Shown here: piece after piece, positions 47,328 through 60,622 of the stretch
Layout: every line of letters begins with the position of its first letter
How positions within the stretch are numbered: the first letter of the stretch is position 1
From: Balamuthia mandrillaris
Lineage: Eukaryota; Discosea; Longamoebia; Balamuthiidae
DNA: 64,000 bases
Assembly: GCA_031835245.1 (NCBI GenBank)
Contig: JAVKOQ010000025.1
Span: 278,501-342,500, forward strand
Direction of reading: 5' to 3'
Made by a program: the position numbers and the translations under genes
Notes under the pieces: generated by a model
Databases searched by the model: none
What the model saw: the letters and a program-made list of their open reading frames with translations, nothing else
What the model was told of the DNA's origin: nothing

Positions 47328-47819
47328 TCCTCTCCTTGGTTGGCTGTCTTTTTGTTTTTGCTTGTTAATTAACACTTCTTGTAGACGACGTTTGCGCCCG
47401 AGGAGAGGCGCTCTCTCCTCTTCCCTGCTGCGGCCATGTGGCGAATGAACTTGGCTCCTACGCTACTACGTTTGTACAGCCGAATAAAGTCCAACATGGC
47501 AGCCCAATCCTCTTCAAGGGTCTATTGCTTTATGGGCCGAATATCGCGACACAAGATACGTCTAACCCCCTCGTGACAGCCTCCCAAACCAGGGTCGCCA
47601 GAGCGTGTCAGAGCAAACAAGATAAAGAAGGAGAAGAGAGCAGAAAGATAGCAGAGAGAGGAGAGAGAGAGAGAGAGAGAGAGAATAGAGAATATAGGAG
47701 GAAGAACAGAAGGGTGCACGGAGGCAGGAGAGAGCTTAAAAAACTGGGTCGAGGTCAAAAAATTTACTGGCGAAGCAAAGAGGGGTAAAGGAGTGTAAGG
47801 GAAAAAAACCGGCTAGCGT
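47328..47819. other. Intergenic, upstream of GTPase-FYVE
   Basis: No gene recognised. A (GA)n run lies at about 47656-47684. The rest may hold the GTPase-FYVE promoter and the TIM13 3' UTR. Confidence 0.45.
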
Positions 47820-48167
47820 TTAATGATCCTGCATCAGTTTAGCCTAAAGTGGGAAGGTGAGTGAAGAGTTCACAAAAGAGACAACGGAGGAACAAAAAAA
47901 CAAAATAAATACCTCAACAGCAAGTTGCGTGCGGTACACAATTTGACGGGCCTCATAAAAGCGATCTGTGCACTTGAGAAGGCACTGCTGCTCAGCCTTT
48001 TGGAGCTGTCCGCTGGGCTTTGGAACGCAGGCTTCGAAACAACGATCACTAGCGACATCTACCATGTGAGCAAAGGTCTGACCCATGACCTGTTCTTTGA
48101 GTTTGTAAAAGGCGGCCGCTCTTTGCTCGTCCGTCATGTTGTCTACCGCAGCAGTAAGTCCGTCCAT
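47820..48167 (-). CDS. Small TIM chaperone (TIM13-like)
   Basis: Two exons (48167-47913 and 47843-47820) give 92 residues. The twin CX3C motif is intact: CFEAC and CLLKC, 14 residues apart, followed by CLLKCTDRFYEARQIV, as in TIM8/TIM13. These proteins form hexamers in the mitochondrial intermembrane space and escort membrane proteins to the TIM22 or SAM machinery. The N-terminal helix (DEQRAAAFYKLKEQVMGQTF) fits TIM13 better than TIM8. The last exon is only 24 nt. Confidence 0.9.
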
Positions 48168-48526
48168 GGTTGTCTATTGTTGTTGAAAATAGAACAGGTG
48201 CGGGTGAGCAAACGGAAAACAAAAAAGTTTCTTAGCGAAGAGCGCAGCGCCAACCCACCTCTTTCCTCTTTCCCCTTTGTTGTTGGTGATCTTTTTGTTT
48301 TCTTCTTTTTTTTGCCAGGAAGAGCGGAGTTTTGGCCCCTCTGGCAAAAGAAAGATCAATGACGTCATACAATTCGCCTGAGGGGCAGAATGTTTCGATA
48401 TCCAAATAAGGGCATATTAGTACGTTGGAAAGGCGTAGCAGCCCCCGCCGGGCGAACCTCATACGAAGAAGAAAAGGGAAGGCGGGGCAAGGCACAGCCG
48501 CACAACTAAGAGGTTCGAAGCAAAGC
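48168..48526. other. Divergent promoter region (TIM13 / large GTPase)
   Basis: About 360 bases with no supported exon and no clear motif. Confidence 0.4.
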
Positions 48527-50357
48527 ATGGTGCGCATTTCCTCTCCCTCTCCACCTCGTCGATTCTGCCTTCTCTCATCTCATCGCACTCGCTCTCCCTT
48601 CTGTCTGCTTTTAGAGCGAGCCACCATCACCGGTGGCAACACAGCAGCCACAACTGTTTCGATGGGAACAGCAGTACAACGAGTACACCCTCCGTGGTGC
48701 CACACTCAGCGATAGTACGAAATCAATCCCTCCCTCCCCCCCCCCCCCTTTTTTTTTTGTGTTTGAAAGCTCTTTTCTTGGCTGATCGTGCGTAACATTT
48801 TTCTCGTCTGATTTTTCTCTCAACCTGAAGATCCTTCCTGCCCTCTACCCGACCTCTGGTTGTTGGGAGATGTTTCTGCGGTGCTAGGCCTTCGCAACCC
48901 AAGCGCCGTTAAGATACCAAGGCATCGCCACATCTTGCCCGGTCAGTCGCGTCGCTCCTCGGTCATGGTCACTACTCATGACCTGGTGGGCTACTTGCAC
49001 ACCTCGCTGAAGGACGAGTCCAAGGATTTGCTAGCTTGGATAAACTCCCGCTTTTCTGAACAACATGGACTTCCTCCTCAAGTATCTGAAGGGTCACAAC
49101 CACCTGCCATCCCTTCATCTTCTTCCTTAACTTCTCTCCCAGCATCTACCTCGACTGCTGCAGCTACAGCTTCTGTTTCCGCGCCGCCGCTTGCTGGAGA
49201 GAACCAAACCTCCACCTCTCCTCCCTCCACTCCTTTACTTTTCCGCTTCTATGTTCCCCCTGGAGGGAGCGCGAGTCCTACTGCCCACCGCTTGCCGCTT
49301 TCCTCAGCGACGGAGCCTCCCAAGAAGCGCATGCGCAGGAACTACCGTCAAAGCCTCGGTAAAAAGGGTAAAGCGGCTACACAAGAGCTTCCCTTTTACC
49401 TACCAAAACTCGAAGGCGAAAGTGCTCCATCCCCACGTTCTCGAAGGGCTAGCGCTACCTCGTCTCGAAAGAGCCTCACTGTCTCTTCTATCAAGACCGA
49501 CTTTGCTCTCCTCTGCTCAAAAGCCAAGAGCAAGGAGCTGGAGCTTAGTCAGGACAGTGTGGATGACCCTCACGTTCAGGCGTTGGCAGAGCTAGAGTCT
49601 CGGATGGAGGAGTTGTCGGCCTCTGTGGACCAACTGAAGCTGGTCGTAACTTTTTTTGGAGAGGAGGAAGCAGGAAAGACTTGGATGGCAAATGTTCTGC
49701 TTCAGCGCTTCGCCATGATGGGTGAGGAGCCGTCCCAGCAGGAAGAGGAAGCTATTTTGCCCAATGAGGAGGAACTCGGCCGATGGCCGCTTCCTTCCAT
49801 CAGCAGCGCCGAGTGCACATCTCCTTGGCCCGTGACGGTACGCCTCCAACCGATGAGAACTCCAGAGAGCATGCTTGGCAGAAACGAGGTGGTGCTCTAC
49901 CGAGAGCTCTGCTCCAAGGATGAGTTCCTCTTGCGAGTCAAACACGAGAAAGCAAGGTTTCCGTTGGACTTACAAACTTTCGGCTGCAAGCAAAACCCGG
50001 AAGATCGCAACATATGGCTAGACGAGTCTACTGAGATCGGCAAGGAAATAGCGTCTTACTTGGCGAAACGACAGAGCTTGATTCTGCTACGCGCCAGCGT
50101 TGAGACTCCAGACGAGGTCGTTTCAGTTTTGCGAGGTGAAGTGAAGAAGAGGTTGGAAGAATGCCGTCTCATGGACAGACATAACTATTGGAATCTGTTG
50201 ACACAAAAGTTTATCCTTGAGTTTCCTTGCAATGACCCTGCCTACGCCGGCTTTGAATTCAGAGACTGTCCTGGCTATGGAGGTACTGGCTGGCACTTGG
50301 AAAGACTGGTTAGTTGATCCTCTTCAACCCACCCCACAGTTTCTTACCTTTATTCCC

Positions 50358-50393
<36 letters not shown>

Positions 50394-52660
50394 CCCCTCC
50401 CTCCCTCTCTCATTAGAGCAACTTTTGCTTGGGTACCAATGTGGTATGTTTTGTGCCAAAAGACCTGCGTGGGCCACGCGACGACGCCCTCCGCCAACTT
50501 AGCAGACACCAACTCCTGTCTGAACTTAATTTGGACACCGATTCCCTTCCTCCTACTCTGATATTGTTGATCAACGCTACCAAAAGGGTTCCCACCCCAC
50601 GCCCTGACGCCACCCTGGACGGCGATGGTGAGCCCTTTGTCGACATAACGAGGAGACGGATGTTATTTGCCCTGGAGGGCAACAAATATGGTAGCGAAAT
50701 CAACAAGTTGTGGAATCATGAAAAAGAAGGTAGCTGATCTCTGCTTCTTTGCTTCGCTGCTTCTCTTTCTAATGTTACATATATATATCAATCGTTGTGA
50801 TCAAGAAATGCGTGACTACTTGGTGGATCTTACAATGCGCACTTTTGAAGTGTTGCCCTTCTATCCACGCACGATCAACAAAGTGAATGGGCGGCCTTTT
50901 ACGGCCTTTGTCCGACTTTTTGGAGTGCTCAACTCACAGCGTAAAATGATGACGGAAGTGAAGTGTAAGCCAGGTCTGCGCCAAGGCAGGCAGTGGTTGC
51001 ATCATGCCCGCCAAGCCCTCTTTGCATATGGCACCAAAGTTGTTACCAACGCAACAGACACTCCTATCAAGAATCAGTGGGCACAACTGAAGGAAGACTT
51101 CCTGAAGGCGAATCAGCGACAAGGCAAAGTCCGCCAGTACCAGCTCCGCCTGCAGAACCAATACATGAAGCAATTCAAACAAGCGTTGGAGTTCACCGAT
51201 GAGTGCACAAGAACCATATCCCAACGCCTAGAGCCCTTGCTGCAGATGGAGTTGTTCTCAAGGTATGGAGAAATGGTTGCCACCGAAAGCCCCGCAATTA
51301 AGCTCACGCAAATGGTGGGAATTCAACCTTGGCTGGGGATGGAACTGCGGAAAGAGGTGCTTGCGTTGATGAAAGAAAAACTGGAGGCGGTAGAACAACT
51401 GCGTTCCGTTGTTGTCCAGTCCCTCGATGAGCTGTTGGAATCGCTCTTTCCTTTGCTTAAAGAGCCGGAGGTAATTCTTGACTATTGTATTTGAGCTGGT
51501 TTTTTTTTTGTTTGTACGACGGCTTTTGTTTTTTTTTTTGACTTACCATGCTTCTCTTCCTGTTAAAAAGGTTTGCAGCATTTGGAAGAGATGGTTTCAT
51601 CAACTGCACGAAAGCATCGCGGAACAAGAAGATTCGGGATTTTTCGATCTCTCTGCTGGCATGGAGCAAACCATTCTAGCAGCCGAAAGTTCATTCCCAC
51701 TGTTCCTCGAACGTGTTCTTGCGGATCAAATCAACACATGCCCTCTTCGTGGTCACCGTTCTGTTGTGGACGAGCTCAGTGCCGTCATGAAAGCGGTCCT
51801 CCGTTGGTGCTTGTTGGACCGTTCGGGCATGAACCATTCGTTGAATGTGGTGATAGACTCGTTGCTAGTTGGCTACGAGCACCAGATTCGGGACCTTCTA
51901 CACTGCTTCAAGCCGCCCTTCCAAATGCTCCCCCACAATCTCTTCCCGGACGAAGGCTCTTTGGAAAACAAGCTGCAGGCACTAGAAGAGCTACATGGCG
52001 TGCTTGCTAAACACAACCTGACCACCTCCTTCTTAAAAATTAAGCGCGAGAACTATTCAATCGACAACGAGCGCTTGAACCGGATAAACACTCCTGTAGG
52101 GCTTCTCAAGAGCAAGCACGCTACTTGGGTGCGTTACAACAGCAACTTCAAACAAGATGAACCGCTTGGTCCTTCTTCCCTTATACTCGAGAGTGCCAGT
52201 TCTTCTTCAGATAGAGTAATTACCTGTCGAGACGCACTTGATGGTTCTTATCACTTTCTTCTGCCCCCCAACCTTCAAGCTAGATTGTCCGACCACGACT
52301 TGGGTGGTGCCGGCTCATCGGCCTCTTCATCATCCTCAGCCTCGTCATCCGCTTCTTCCTCAACATCAGCAATGGAGGTAGCAAACGAGCAAGCCTCACG
52401 CCCAGCTCCTTTGTTCGCTGTGATGATGTCTGTCGATAGCGTGGAGCAGCTCCGCGAACGGCTTGAAACGGAGGTCAAAGACAAGCCGGAATCCTCCGTC
52501 CCCTTTCTATTTATTGTTAGTTGGGTGGAAGACCTGCAAGCTATAATGAATCTATACGGTGCTGAGAGGGCTCCACAATCGTCGAGTTTGGATGCCAATA
52601 CCTACATTATTTTGATGCCTCCGCGCGTTCATCGGGATGATACAGAGACCGTTGCTGTAA

Positions 52661-52706
<46 letters not shown>

Positions 52707-54206
52707 GCTATCGCTATTTTTCTTTCTCTTTTTTACAACTTGTTTAACGTCCGCTATAAACAGGTTGTGAAGGCTTTCGCAGAGGCATTAAAGAGTGAAA
52801 ACTGCGATGTGCAACACTACTGGTTGATGATGCGCTCTGCGTGCCATATTCGGCAATATGATCCTCATACCTGCCAGATGGTTCCATCTACCCTCTTGAG
52901 AGCCTTTGACGAAGGAAGAAAGGTGTACGAACATCTGAGCGCCCAGTACCAACGAGCCTATCAAGAGTTTATCAGAAAGAACTGGCCAAGCTTTGACATG
53001 ATCAAAGATGAACAACGACAACGTTCGATGGATCTCATCCAAAGGGCTTGCAATAACGGTGAGTTCAATGTCGAAGCTCTACTGGAAACGCTGAAATCAG
53101 AGGAAGATGAACCAGTAGAGGAACGGAAGAAGGCGTTGCAGAAGTACCGTTGCGATCTGATGAGAAACCACGGCAGCTTCCGTATCGGCCCAATATGCAT
53201 CGCGGATCGTCAGAACGGCTCCAGCAGGTGGAACCAGGAAGCCCAAGGCACTTTCTTCCCCAGCAAGTATCCCACCAACTTAGTTCTCTTCAACACCAAT
53301 GCCATGAAGCACTATTCCATCCCACTACAGCAGAGAGCTTCTTCTTCGACTGGCCAACTCCAACCTTTGCATGACCTATTCCATCTCATGAGAAAAGATG
53401 GCAAATCTCCCATACTCTTGTTCAACTTCGAGTATTGGACTGTTCCTTCCGTCTACAACCCGCAAATTTTGGATGAACAACCACGCAAGAGCCTACGGTA
53501 CGCCTTGCCTCTCCATTGTCTGTTTTTCTTCTCTGCTTCTCTCTTTTGCGTATATTCCTAACCTTATAATTATCATCCAAAAAGACCTGTGCTGAACCCA
53601 CAAGAGCAACCATTGCCTACTTCCTTCAGCTCATCACCACCAACGCTCTCTGCATCTACTGGCGGAGAAGTACTGACTGGAATTCCTGAATTAGACCAGA
53701 TGGTTCTCTTCTTGCGTACCAAAGGAGTGGAACTTCATGACCCGGAAGGCGCGCCGTCTGACCGCCTCTACCGATGCTTGGCAATGCAACACTATGGCTT
53801 TGCATCAGCACATGACCTCCTGCGACAACGCTTAGCCACCTGCCTAGAAGAGAACGAAGCTGCATTTGGCAATCTGGTTAGGCTGGAACTACTGCAACAC
53901 AACTCAAACGGATCATTTTCTTGGTATGTGCAAGAGATGCGCAACAATCAAATTACTCCACCAGCAGAGCTCCTCTTTCTAGCCTTTACGCGTGCCTATA
54001 ATTGTGCCTTGGATCTCTACTGGGCCGATGAGCAGCATAGGCTGTGCTCGAAACGGTTTCACAATGGAATGGAAGAGGAGGAGGAGGAGGAGGAAGAGCT
54101 GGATGAGCAACAAGACACCTGTTCTTTAGCTTGGGTCATCACTAAGGACGGCCTCCATGGCTTCTTTTCCATTTCTGTGGTGCACTTTCCACAAGAAGAA
54201 GACTAG
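48527..54206 (+). CDS. Large dynamin-superfamily-like GTPase (SLIP-GC/NUGGC-like)
   Basis: Eight exons (48527-48529, 48615-48714, 48831-50308, 50417-50729, 50806-51470, 51571-52656, 52764-53497, 53585-54206) give about 1666 residues. The start, where ATG alone forms exon 1, is a proposal. The P-loop GEEEAGKTWM lies near residue 311, the DxxG switch FRDCPGYGG near 511, and LLINATKR may stand for the specificity loop. The order fits nuclear large GTPases of the SLIP-GC type. Helical regions follow, with an Ala/Ser run near residue 1180. Near 1510 a segment PSDRLYRCLAMQHYGFASAHDLLR resembles an OTU domain whose catalytic Cys position is not conserved. The far C-terminal GFFSISVVHF resembles the OTU His strand. 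Function unknown. Confidence 0.75.
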
Positions 54207-54344
54207 ATCACGCTCACTCAATGTGAAGCATTTCATGTCCTTTTTATACAATTTTTGAATACATAGCATTGTTTTGTATTTTTTCGCCATCAAAATTGTC
54301 TCTATAACTTTTTTTTCTTAGAAACAATTGAGAAAGGAGCCAGG

Positions 54345-54639
54345 ATGGAAGGGGAGAAGAGGCCGCTGAAGAGGAGGAAGAGAGACGAAGAAGAAGGAGA
54401 ACCAGTAGTACTTGCTCTGAAGTGCTGTCTTGGAGGAGGAGGAGGGGATGTAGCGTACGAAGCATTCGTGGTGGCATTACTACTCCCCGATGAAGTATGG
54501 CTTCACATATTTACGTTCCTGCAAGCAGGAGATCTCTGTTCCCTGGCGCAGACCTGCCACCGCTTCAACCTTCTCAGCCAAGACCAGTCCTTGTGGTACT
54601 CTATGTTTCGGAACGCCTTATTTCGCTACCCCAGTGCGT

Positions 54640-54684
<45 letters not shown>

Positions 54685-56726
54685 CAAAGTTCAAATACTA
54701 ATTTTTTTTCGTTGTCAACTTCATCAAACAAAATAAGAGTTGGTAACGAAATGGAGAGAATGGGATCTAATGGATCCCCATGCCGACTACTTCTATAAGG
54801 GCTTTCACTCTTCTACTTTGGAAACACAACGCGGACGAATAGGGCGACGCCAACAAACTGCAAGGCTTGGAGAAGAGGAAGAGACATTGGAGCGGGTTCG
54901 CGATAAGCATGACGATAAATGGGAACATCTGTGTCTGGACCCGCTAGCTACCTGGGCTGCGATTGAGCCGCATGGCGGAGCTATTGGGGAAGTGCTGCAT
55001 CAGTTGGACCCAGAGCGTAAACCAGAGGAGGCGGATGAGTTGGCAATGATGGATATGCTGGACTTGTGGGCTTGTGATCAGGAAACCGTCAAGCAGGTTG
55101 TGCTCTCTCCCTTTTCCTCTTTCTAGTTCTTGTCCTGGTCTCATTTTTTCTTCCCTTGTAACATGCAATGGATGCGTCCAGGCGGCCAAAAAAGCGCAGT
55201 TTAAGGAGACAGTAACCAAAGTCAACAAAGATCTTTGGATGCCCAGCAAGAGCGGTGAAGCCAAAACGGCAAAGAGCCTCATTGAAATTGGAAATGAAAT
55301 CGAGGGGGACAGCATGCCTCTTTCTTGGAAGAAGGTTTATCTCCAAGAAGCCAAGGACCAAGCCATGGCCAAGTACATTTCCTCTCTTCTAATTTACTTC
55401 TTTAGTGGTCCCTATTTTCACTCACATGCTCACATTCACAGCGTTTGGGCAACGCACATTGGAGCCAAGTGGCATCATTACTACGATGCAATTCCGTCTT
55501 CACATGCTGATAGACAGGTTAAGACATTGTTGTCAGCATTCTTGAAGAGGGGAGATTGCACTTCAAAATCTGCCCAAGAATGGTGGGATAGACACAAAGA
55601 ACGACTTATTCAGAAGGCCAGAGAGGCAGTGAAAGAACGAGAAGAAGAGGAGGAAGAGGAGAAAGAGCAGGAGCATTCATCATTTAACATTCATATGTTG
55701 TTAGATCTAATCAAGTGCGTATCTGGATTGGTTTCTGCTATATATGGCTGACAACGACCAATAGGAGCTACCCATTGCTACTTCCTCACTTTGTCCAGAT
55801 CCTGGAAGGTCAACTGCAAGGTCATCCGCTGCTTGGGTGGAGTCCCTTTCACTTTGTGAATCATTCCGATCCTCCAAGCTCTGCAGTACAGGTCTCCTCT
55901 CTCTCTCTCTCTCTCTCTCACTCTCTCTTCCCCCGTACTTATATTGTTGCAGAATTTAGCAAGTATGCCCCGCATCGCTTTCGAGCTTGCAGAAGCAGAG
56001 CAAGAGTTGGAGGATTTCTCTGTCGTTCATGCAGGTCACAAAACAACTATCAGTCTCAGTTGCGTACAGCAGACGTAGCGCTGTGTGCGGTGAAAGAGTT
56101 GGATGTGCTGCGTTTGAGCACACTTTCCAAGCCTTACCCATTTCAAGTAGGGGATCTGGAAGAGGAGGATTTGGAGGCAGCTGAAACCATCACGAATGAT
56201 AGAAAAGCTGACTATGATAAGCTCGTTCACCCCCAAATATGGTGGTCACGGAGAGAGCAAAGTTTTGCTCTCTTGAAAGTTCTTCTGGCCCAGCAACAAC
56301 AACTGCATCATTTGAGCCACGGACCAGGTGCAGCAGAGTGCATTTACACTCTGTTTGAACAGACCACCACAGCAAAAGCTGCCATAAGAACTGACCAACC
56401 TTCAACAGGAGAAGAGATCATGATGGCAATGGCAGGGATGGTAGAATGCTTATCATGGCAAGAGATGTATGAATTGAAGAGAGAACTCTATGTAAACCCG
56501 CCAGAATGGTATCCAGAAGAAGATGCTCTGCATGGTGGACCCAGGGTATTGGCCAGAGAACCTTGGGAACTCAAGTTTTGGACATCCAACTTCAGGGCTT
56601 TGGGAATTGTGGATCACTCGTTGATTCCCATTCAGCCATTGGGTGCTCTACCTTTTGAGCTGCTTGTAAGCAAGAAAGAAGAAAAAGCAAAAGAAGAAGA
56701 AGAAGAAGAAGAAGAAGAAGAAGAAC

Positions 56727-56757
<31 letters not shown>

Positions 56758-57807
56758 AGAAATAGAGAAAGAAGGAAAGGAACACAGCAAACTAATAACA
56801 ATGGAAGAACAGAAAGGACATGTAGATGAAGTCATGGACTTCATTTGTGACGACCACTCATTGCATCATTCAATTCATATGTTAATGCGCAAAGCTGGGG
56901 TAGCCTATTCTGAGCCTGATACATGCTGTACGTTTATGTTTATAAATGGTCTTGAGCACTTACTTACTCTTCTTTTCTCAAGCTTTTGCCCTTATAGCCC
57001 TTCAAGAGTGGATGGATAGTGTTATTTCAAGTGTAATACAAAAAATGGAAAGTGAACAACACAAAAGATCAATATCAGAAGTCACTGCAGAGGATATTCA
57101 TTCTGTACTTGCTACAAATATTGGCATGAGCTCTGGGTTGCACCTTGAATCAGAGAACAAGTGCAAAGAAGAAACAAAGCAAGAATTACCAAGACATAAA
57201 GAGAGTACTACTTCTAAAGTTCAAAGTAATATTTTCAGAAGGCATGGTATTACTCTTTACCCATTTCCTCAAGAACCTTTGCAAACCATTTGGAACCTGT
57301 CTTCAGCAACTTCTTTTCGTATAAGCTCCTCTTTTCATTCATTTTCTTTTCTTTTTTTCTTATTCTTGCTGATTCACTTTCACTTTTTTCTTTTTTTAAT
57401 ATTTTTATTTTGTGGTTACAGAACTTATGGACACCTTATTTGACCCTAGGCAATGGAATGAACAGGATGAAGAACTAGAAGAGACAGAGTTACAAGCTTT
57501 TGATGCTGAGTTTCTCCAAGAAATGTTTGAACTTACTCAAGATGATAATACAAATGAAGTTATCATAGAAGAAGAAACAAAAGAAGATGAAAGTGAAAGT
57601 AGTGACTCAGATGATTGGGATCCTTGGGCAGAACCTGTGCCATCTTATATTAGTCAAAACTTTGGACAACAATCATGTTGTTTATTTCAACACACAGCTG
57701 CTGATGCAAAACTGGAATTAAAAGAATTTGGCATTAGTGAAACTTTTCAAAATGCCACCTCAGAGCTTAGAATTGGTCCACATTATCCTAAATTTATATT
57801 ACATTAG
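54345..57807 (+). CDS. F-box protein with histone-fold-like C-terminal region
   Basis: Ten coding blocks (54345-54633, 54738-55096, 55182-55372, 55442-55714, 55765-55891, 55953-56034, 56070-56927, 56983-57318, 57422-57807 among them) give about 966 residues. The F-box (about 48-90) reads LLPDEVWLHIFTFLQAGDLC, then LAQTCHRFNLLSQDQSLW. F-box proteins recruit targets to SCF ubiquitin ligases. Around 700-790 helices such as IHMLMRKAGVAYSE, FALIALQEWMDSVISSVI and EVTAEDIHSVLATN resemble a histone fold. Long Glu runs occur twice. Frame continuity at 56034-56070 requires either a 35-base intron or a single-base error. The last exons are clearly AT-richer than the first. Confidence 0.78.
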
Positions 57808-58884
57808 GGCATTTTACATTTCTTGTATTAGATAGTTTATCAATAAAATGATTCTCTTTATTTTTGTGTTACAACCTGGCCTTGGGTTATATCTCTTATA
57901 ATGCTCACAATAGAGAGATAAGATTAAGGTGGTTTTTAGTTTACTCTTATTAAAAAGCCCTGTTTCATATGTACAATTTCCTTTTTTAATTCTGTTATTC
58001 TCTCTTTTTTAGGGTTAGGGAATCGGCCTTGTTTTAAGGCTACCCTTTGCCGGACAGGTATAAGGTGTATCCTAAACATAAATACATCCAAAGGAAGAAT
58101 AATACTTAAAGTATTTGCCACAACAAACAGTTTTGTGTTTTATTAAGATGTAACAAAGTTATTGAGGTGCGAAAATACGGAACCAAAGGAACCTCCTTGG
58201 TTCCCTGGTTCCATAGCAAAAATTTCAGACTTAGAAAAAATTTCAATGTTCTCTAAGTCAAAATGATTGAAAAAAGGGAAAAATAATGTTTATTAATTAA
58301 AAAAAGGAATACAATGCTTTTGTTTGAAAAAATAAAAAAGGTTCTTGTAGAACTCAACATGCTCTATCCAATGAGCTTATTTACAAAGAGTAAAAATGAT
58401 TTATAACAGAGTAATTAATTATATACATACTTTTGTATTTTAAAAATAATAGAAAATAGTTATAAAACTGATTAACAAACAGATAAAAGGATTGACAGAT
58501 AGATAAATAATGAATAAATGATTGTTTAAAAGGTGTTTCATTAATATTGAATGAATGAATATACAAGGAAAAAAAATGTTTCACAACATAAAAAAACAAA
58601 ACCTTGCAAAAACAAACAATAATTAAATCAGAACTGTTGGTAAAATCACCAACACTTATCTCAAGACTCCTCATGTTGGATCCGTCCCGGACCCTCAGCT
58701 CTCCTTTCTTTTGTATCCCCCATCCTTCCTTTCTCCCTTTTCCCCTTTCTCTCGTGTACTTTGAAGCAACGTCGGAGATTCACTCTCGTTGTCCTTCCTC
58801 TATTCTCTTGAATACACTCCTTGTCTCGTCACCGACTCTTTCCTTCCTAAGGTTGGATTCAACCAACATTTTTTTTGACTTACA
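57808..58884. other. AT-rich intergenic region
   Basis: No gene seen. It holds a telomere-like AGGGTTAGGG at 58011-58020, a self-complementary GCCTTGTTTTAAGGC at about 58026-58040, a repeated GGTTCCCTGGTTCC segment near 58198, and A/T-rich low-complexity sequence with GATAAATA/GAATGAAT units at 58500-58560. The last 200 bases are pyrimidine-rich and may belong to the retroelement that follows. Confidence 0.55.
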
Positions 58885-58920
58885 TAAGTGATTCAAATCC
58901 CCTCTTGCGCTACGCACATC

Positions 58921-60486
58921 ATGGAAGCCACAGCCGCTCTCGACACCCTCCGTGAACAGCTTCGCAAGGCACAACAGGAGTACCTCCACATGCTCCAACA
59001 ATCTTTTCAACTTGAGCTCGACATCCCCAGCTGTCCCGAGACTGAACGCGTCGCCAAAGAAGAAGAACAGCGCAAGTTAGACGAAGTCGCAGAACACACT
59101 AGAAAGGCCATGGAACGGTTACAACAACGTATAGACAGCTTTGCTATTTTCCTCGCATCCACCTCGGCCACACTAGGCAATTCTTCCACATGCAACACTT
59201 CCGCTGCCGCTGTTTCTCCTCCCTCGCCCGTTCCACAGATCTCTCCCATACAGTCACCTCGTTCGAGTTCACCCTCTCCCGTTGACGTTTCCGTCAACAA
59301 CACAACTGCTTCCAACAGCACACACGTTGCCTCTGTCCCAGAAACACAGAACAACACAACTACTCCTTCCCTTCCTACTCAGAAGAAAATGCCTCGCCTT
59401 CCCCCCGGACTACCTAAGTTCGACGTCAGCAAGCGCCAGGACCCCGCTCTTCACACCATGGAACTGGAGTATCACCTCAACGCCTACAACTACCCTGAGG
59501 ATAGATGGACGCAAGCCCTCATCACCACCCTTGTTGGAGACGGACGTCTTTGGGCCATTAGCGCTCTACGAGACCAACCATGGAACGTCGCCCGAGACCT
59601 CTTCCATCGGCACTACCACCTTCCAGACATCGAGGCCACAACGATTGAGGCCGTCACGTCGTTTCGACAGAAGCCTGGCGAAAGCGTTCATCAACTCATC
59701 GATCGGTATTCTGTACTCTGTAATCGTCTTCCTGACACCTTCTACGACTACCTCAAAGCCTTCTTCTTTGGACGAGCCCTTCTTCCCCACATCAAGTCGA
59801 AGTACAAGCAACAGACTCTTCGCAACAAGCCACAAGACGTCATCGCTGCTTTCGAGCTCGCAGTCCTCATAGAAGCAGAGTTTCCACAACCTTCTTCGAA
59901 AGATAAAGGTCACAGCAAATCACCTCAAAGGCAATCACAGTTACCCCACACTATCGGTGCTGTTTGCGCACACTGCAAAACACGCAACCACACGGAAGAT
60001 CAGTGCCAAAAAAAGGCCCGCAAGCTACAACGGCAGTCTTCTCCAGCTACGTCTGCTACACCAGCCTTATCTTCTGCTCCCACAACACGCAACCCCACGT
60101 CAACACTGCCGCAACAAACACGCGCGCAACTACCAGCACGCCAGTCCTCTCCCAGCTCACGTTCCCTCAACTCCATGTCTTCTACGCAACAACAGAGCAA
60201 CACACCCGCTCCTGCCGCTGAGCAGCAAGACTCTATCGGAGATGAAGAGGAGTACGACGAGTTCTATGAGTCACAACGGGCTCTCAACTCTATCACCGTC
60301 ACTGACGATATGCCTGGACCCAACGACCCTATCTGTGCCCCGATGACCATCAACGGCCGTCGAGTCACCGCTGTCATAGATTCTGGCGCCAGCCACTCCT
60401 TTATGGACCCTTCCATTGTTGACTTAGTTCGTGCCAAAACCAAGCAAGCCAACTACACGGTCAAACTCGGAGGGGTGGTTAGGGTT
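58921..60486 (+). mobile_element. LTR retrotransposon gag fragment (Ty3/Gypsy-like), broken
   Basis: One frame encodes a Gag-like protein. It has an N-terminal coiled coil, a Pro/Ser-rich stretch, a capsid-like region (LPPGLPKFDVSKRQDP, FRQKPGESVHQLIDRY), a zinc knuckle (CAHCKTRNHTEDQC) and the start of an aspartic protease (VIDSGASHSFMDPS). This order is typical of Ty3/Gypsy elements. Reverse transcriptase, RNase H, integrase and clear LTRs are not in the window. It is a fossil fragment, with at least one major break. The gag part is well preserved and GC-richer than its surroundings, so the insertion is probably young. Confidence 0.85.
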
Positions 60487-60622
60487 AGGGGCGGGTACTC
60501 AGAACCTACGGCATTCAACTCCCCATGGTCCATTCTATAAAACTCTAAGTCTATAAGTCTAACGGATAAAGTGGGTCAAAGTAGCAATTTTTTCAATTTT
60601 CGTATAAAAATACCTATATAAT

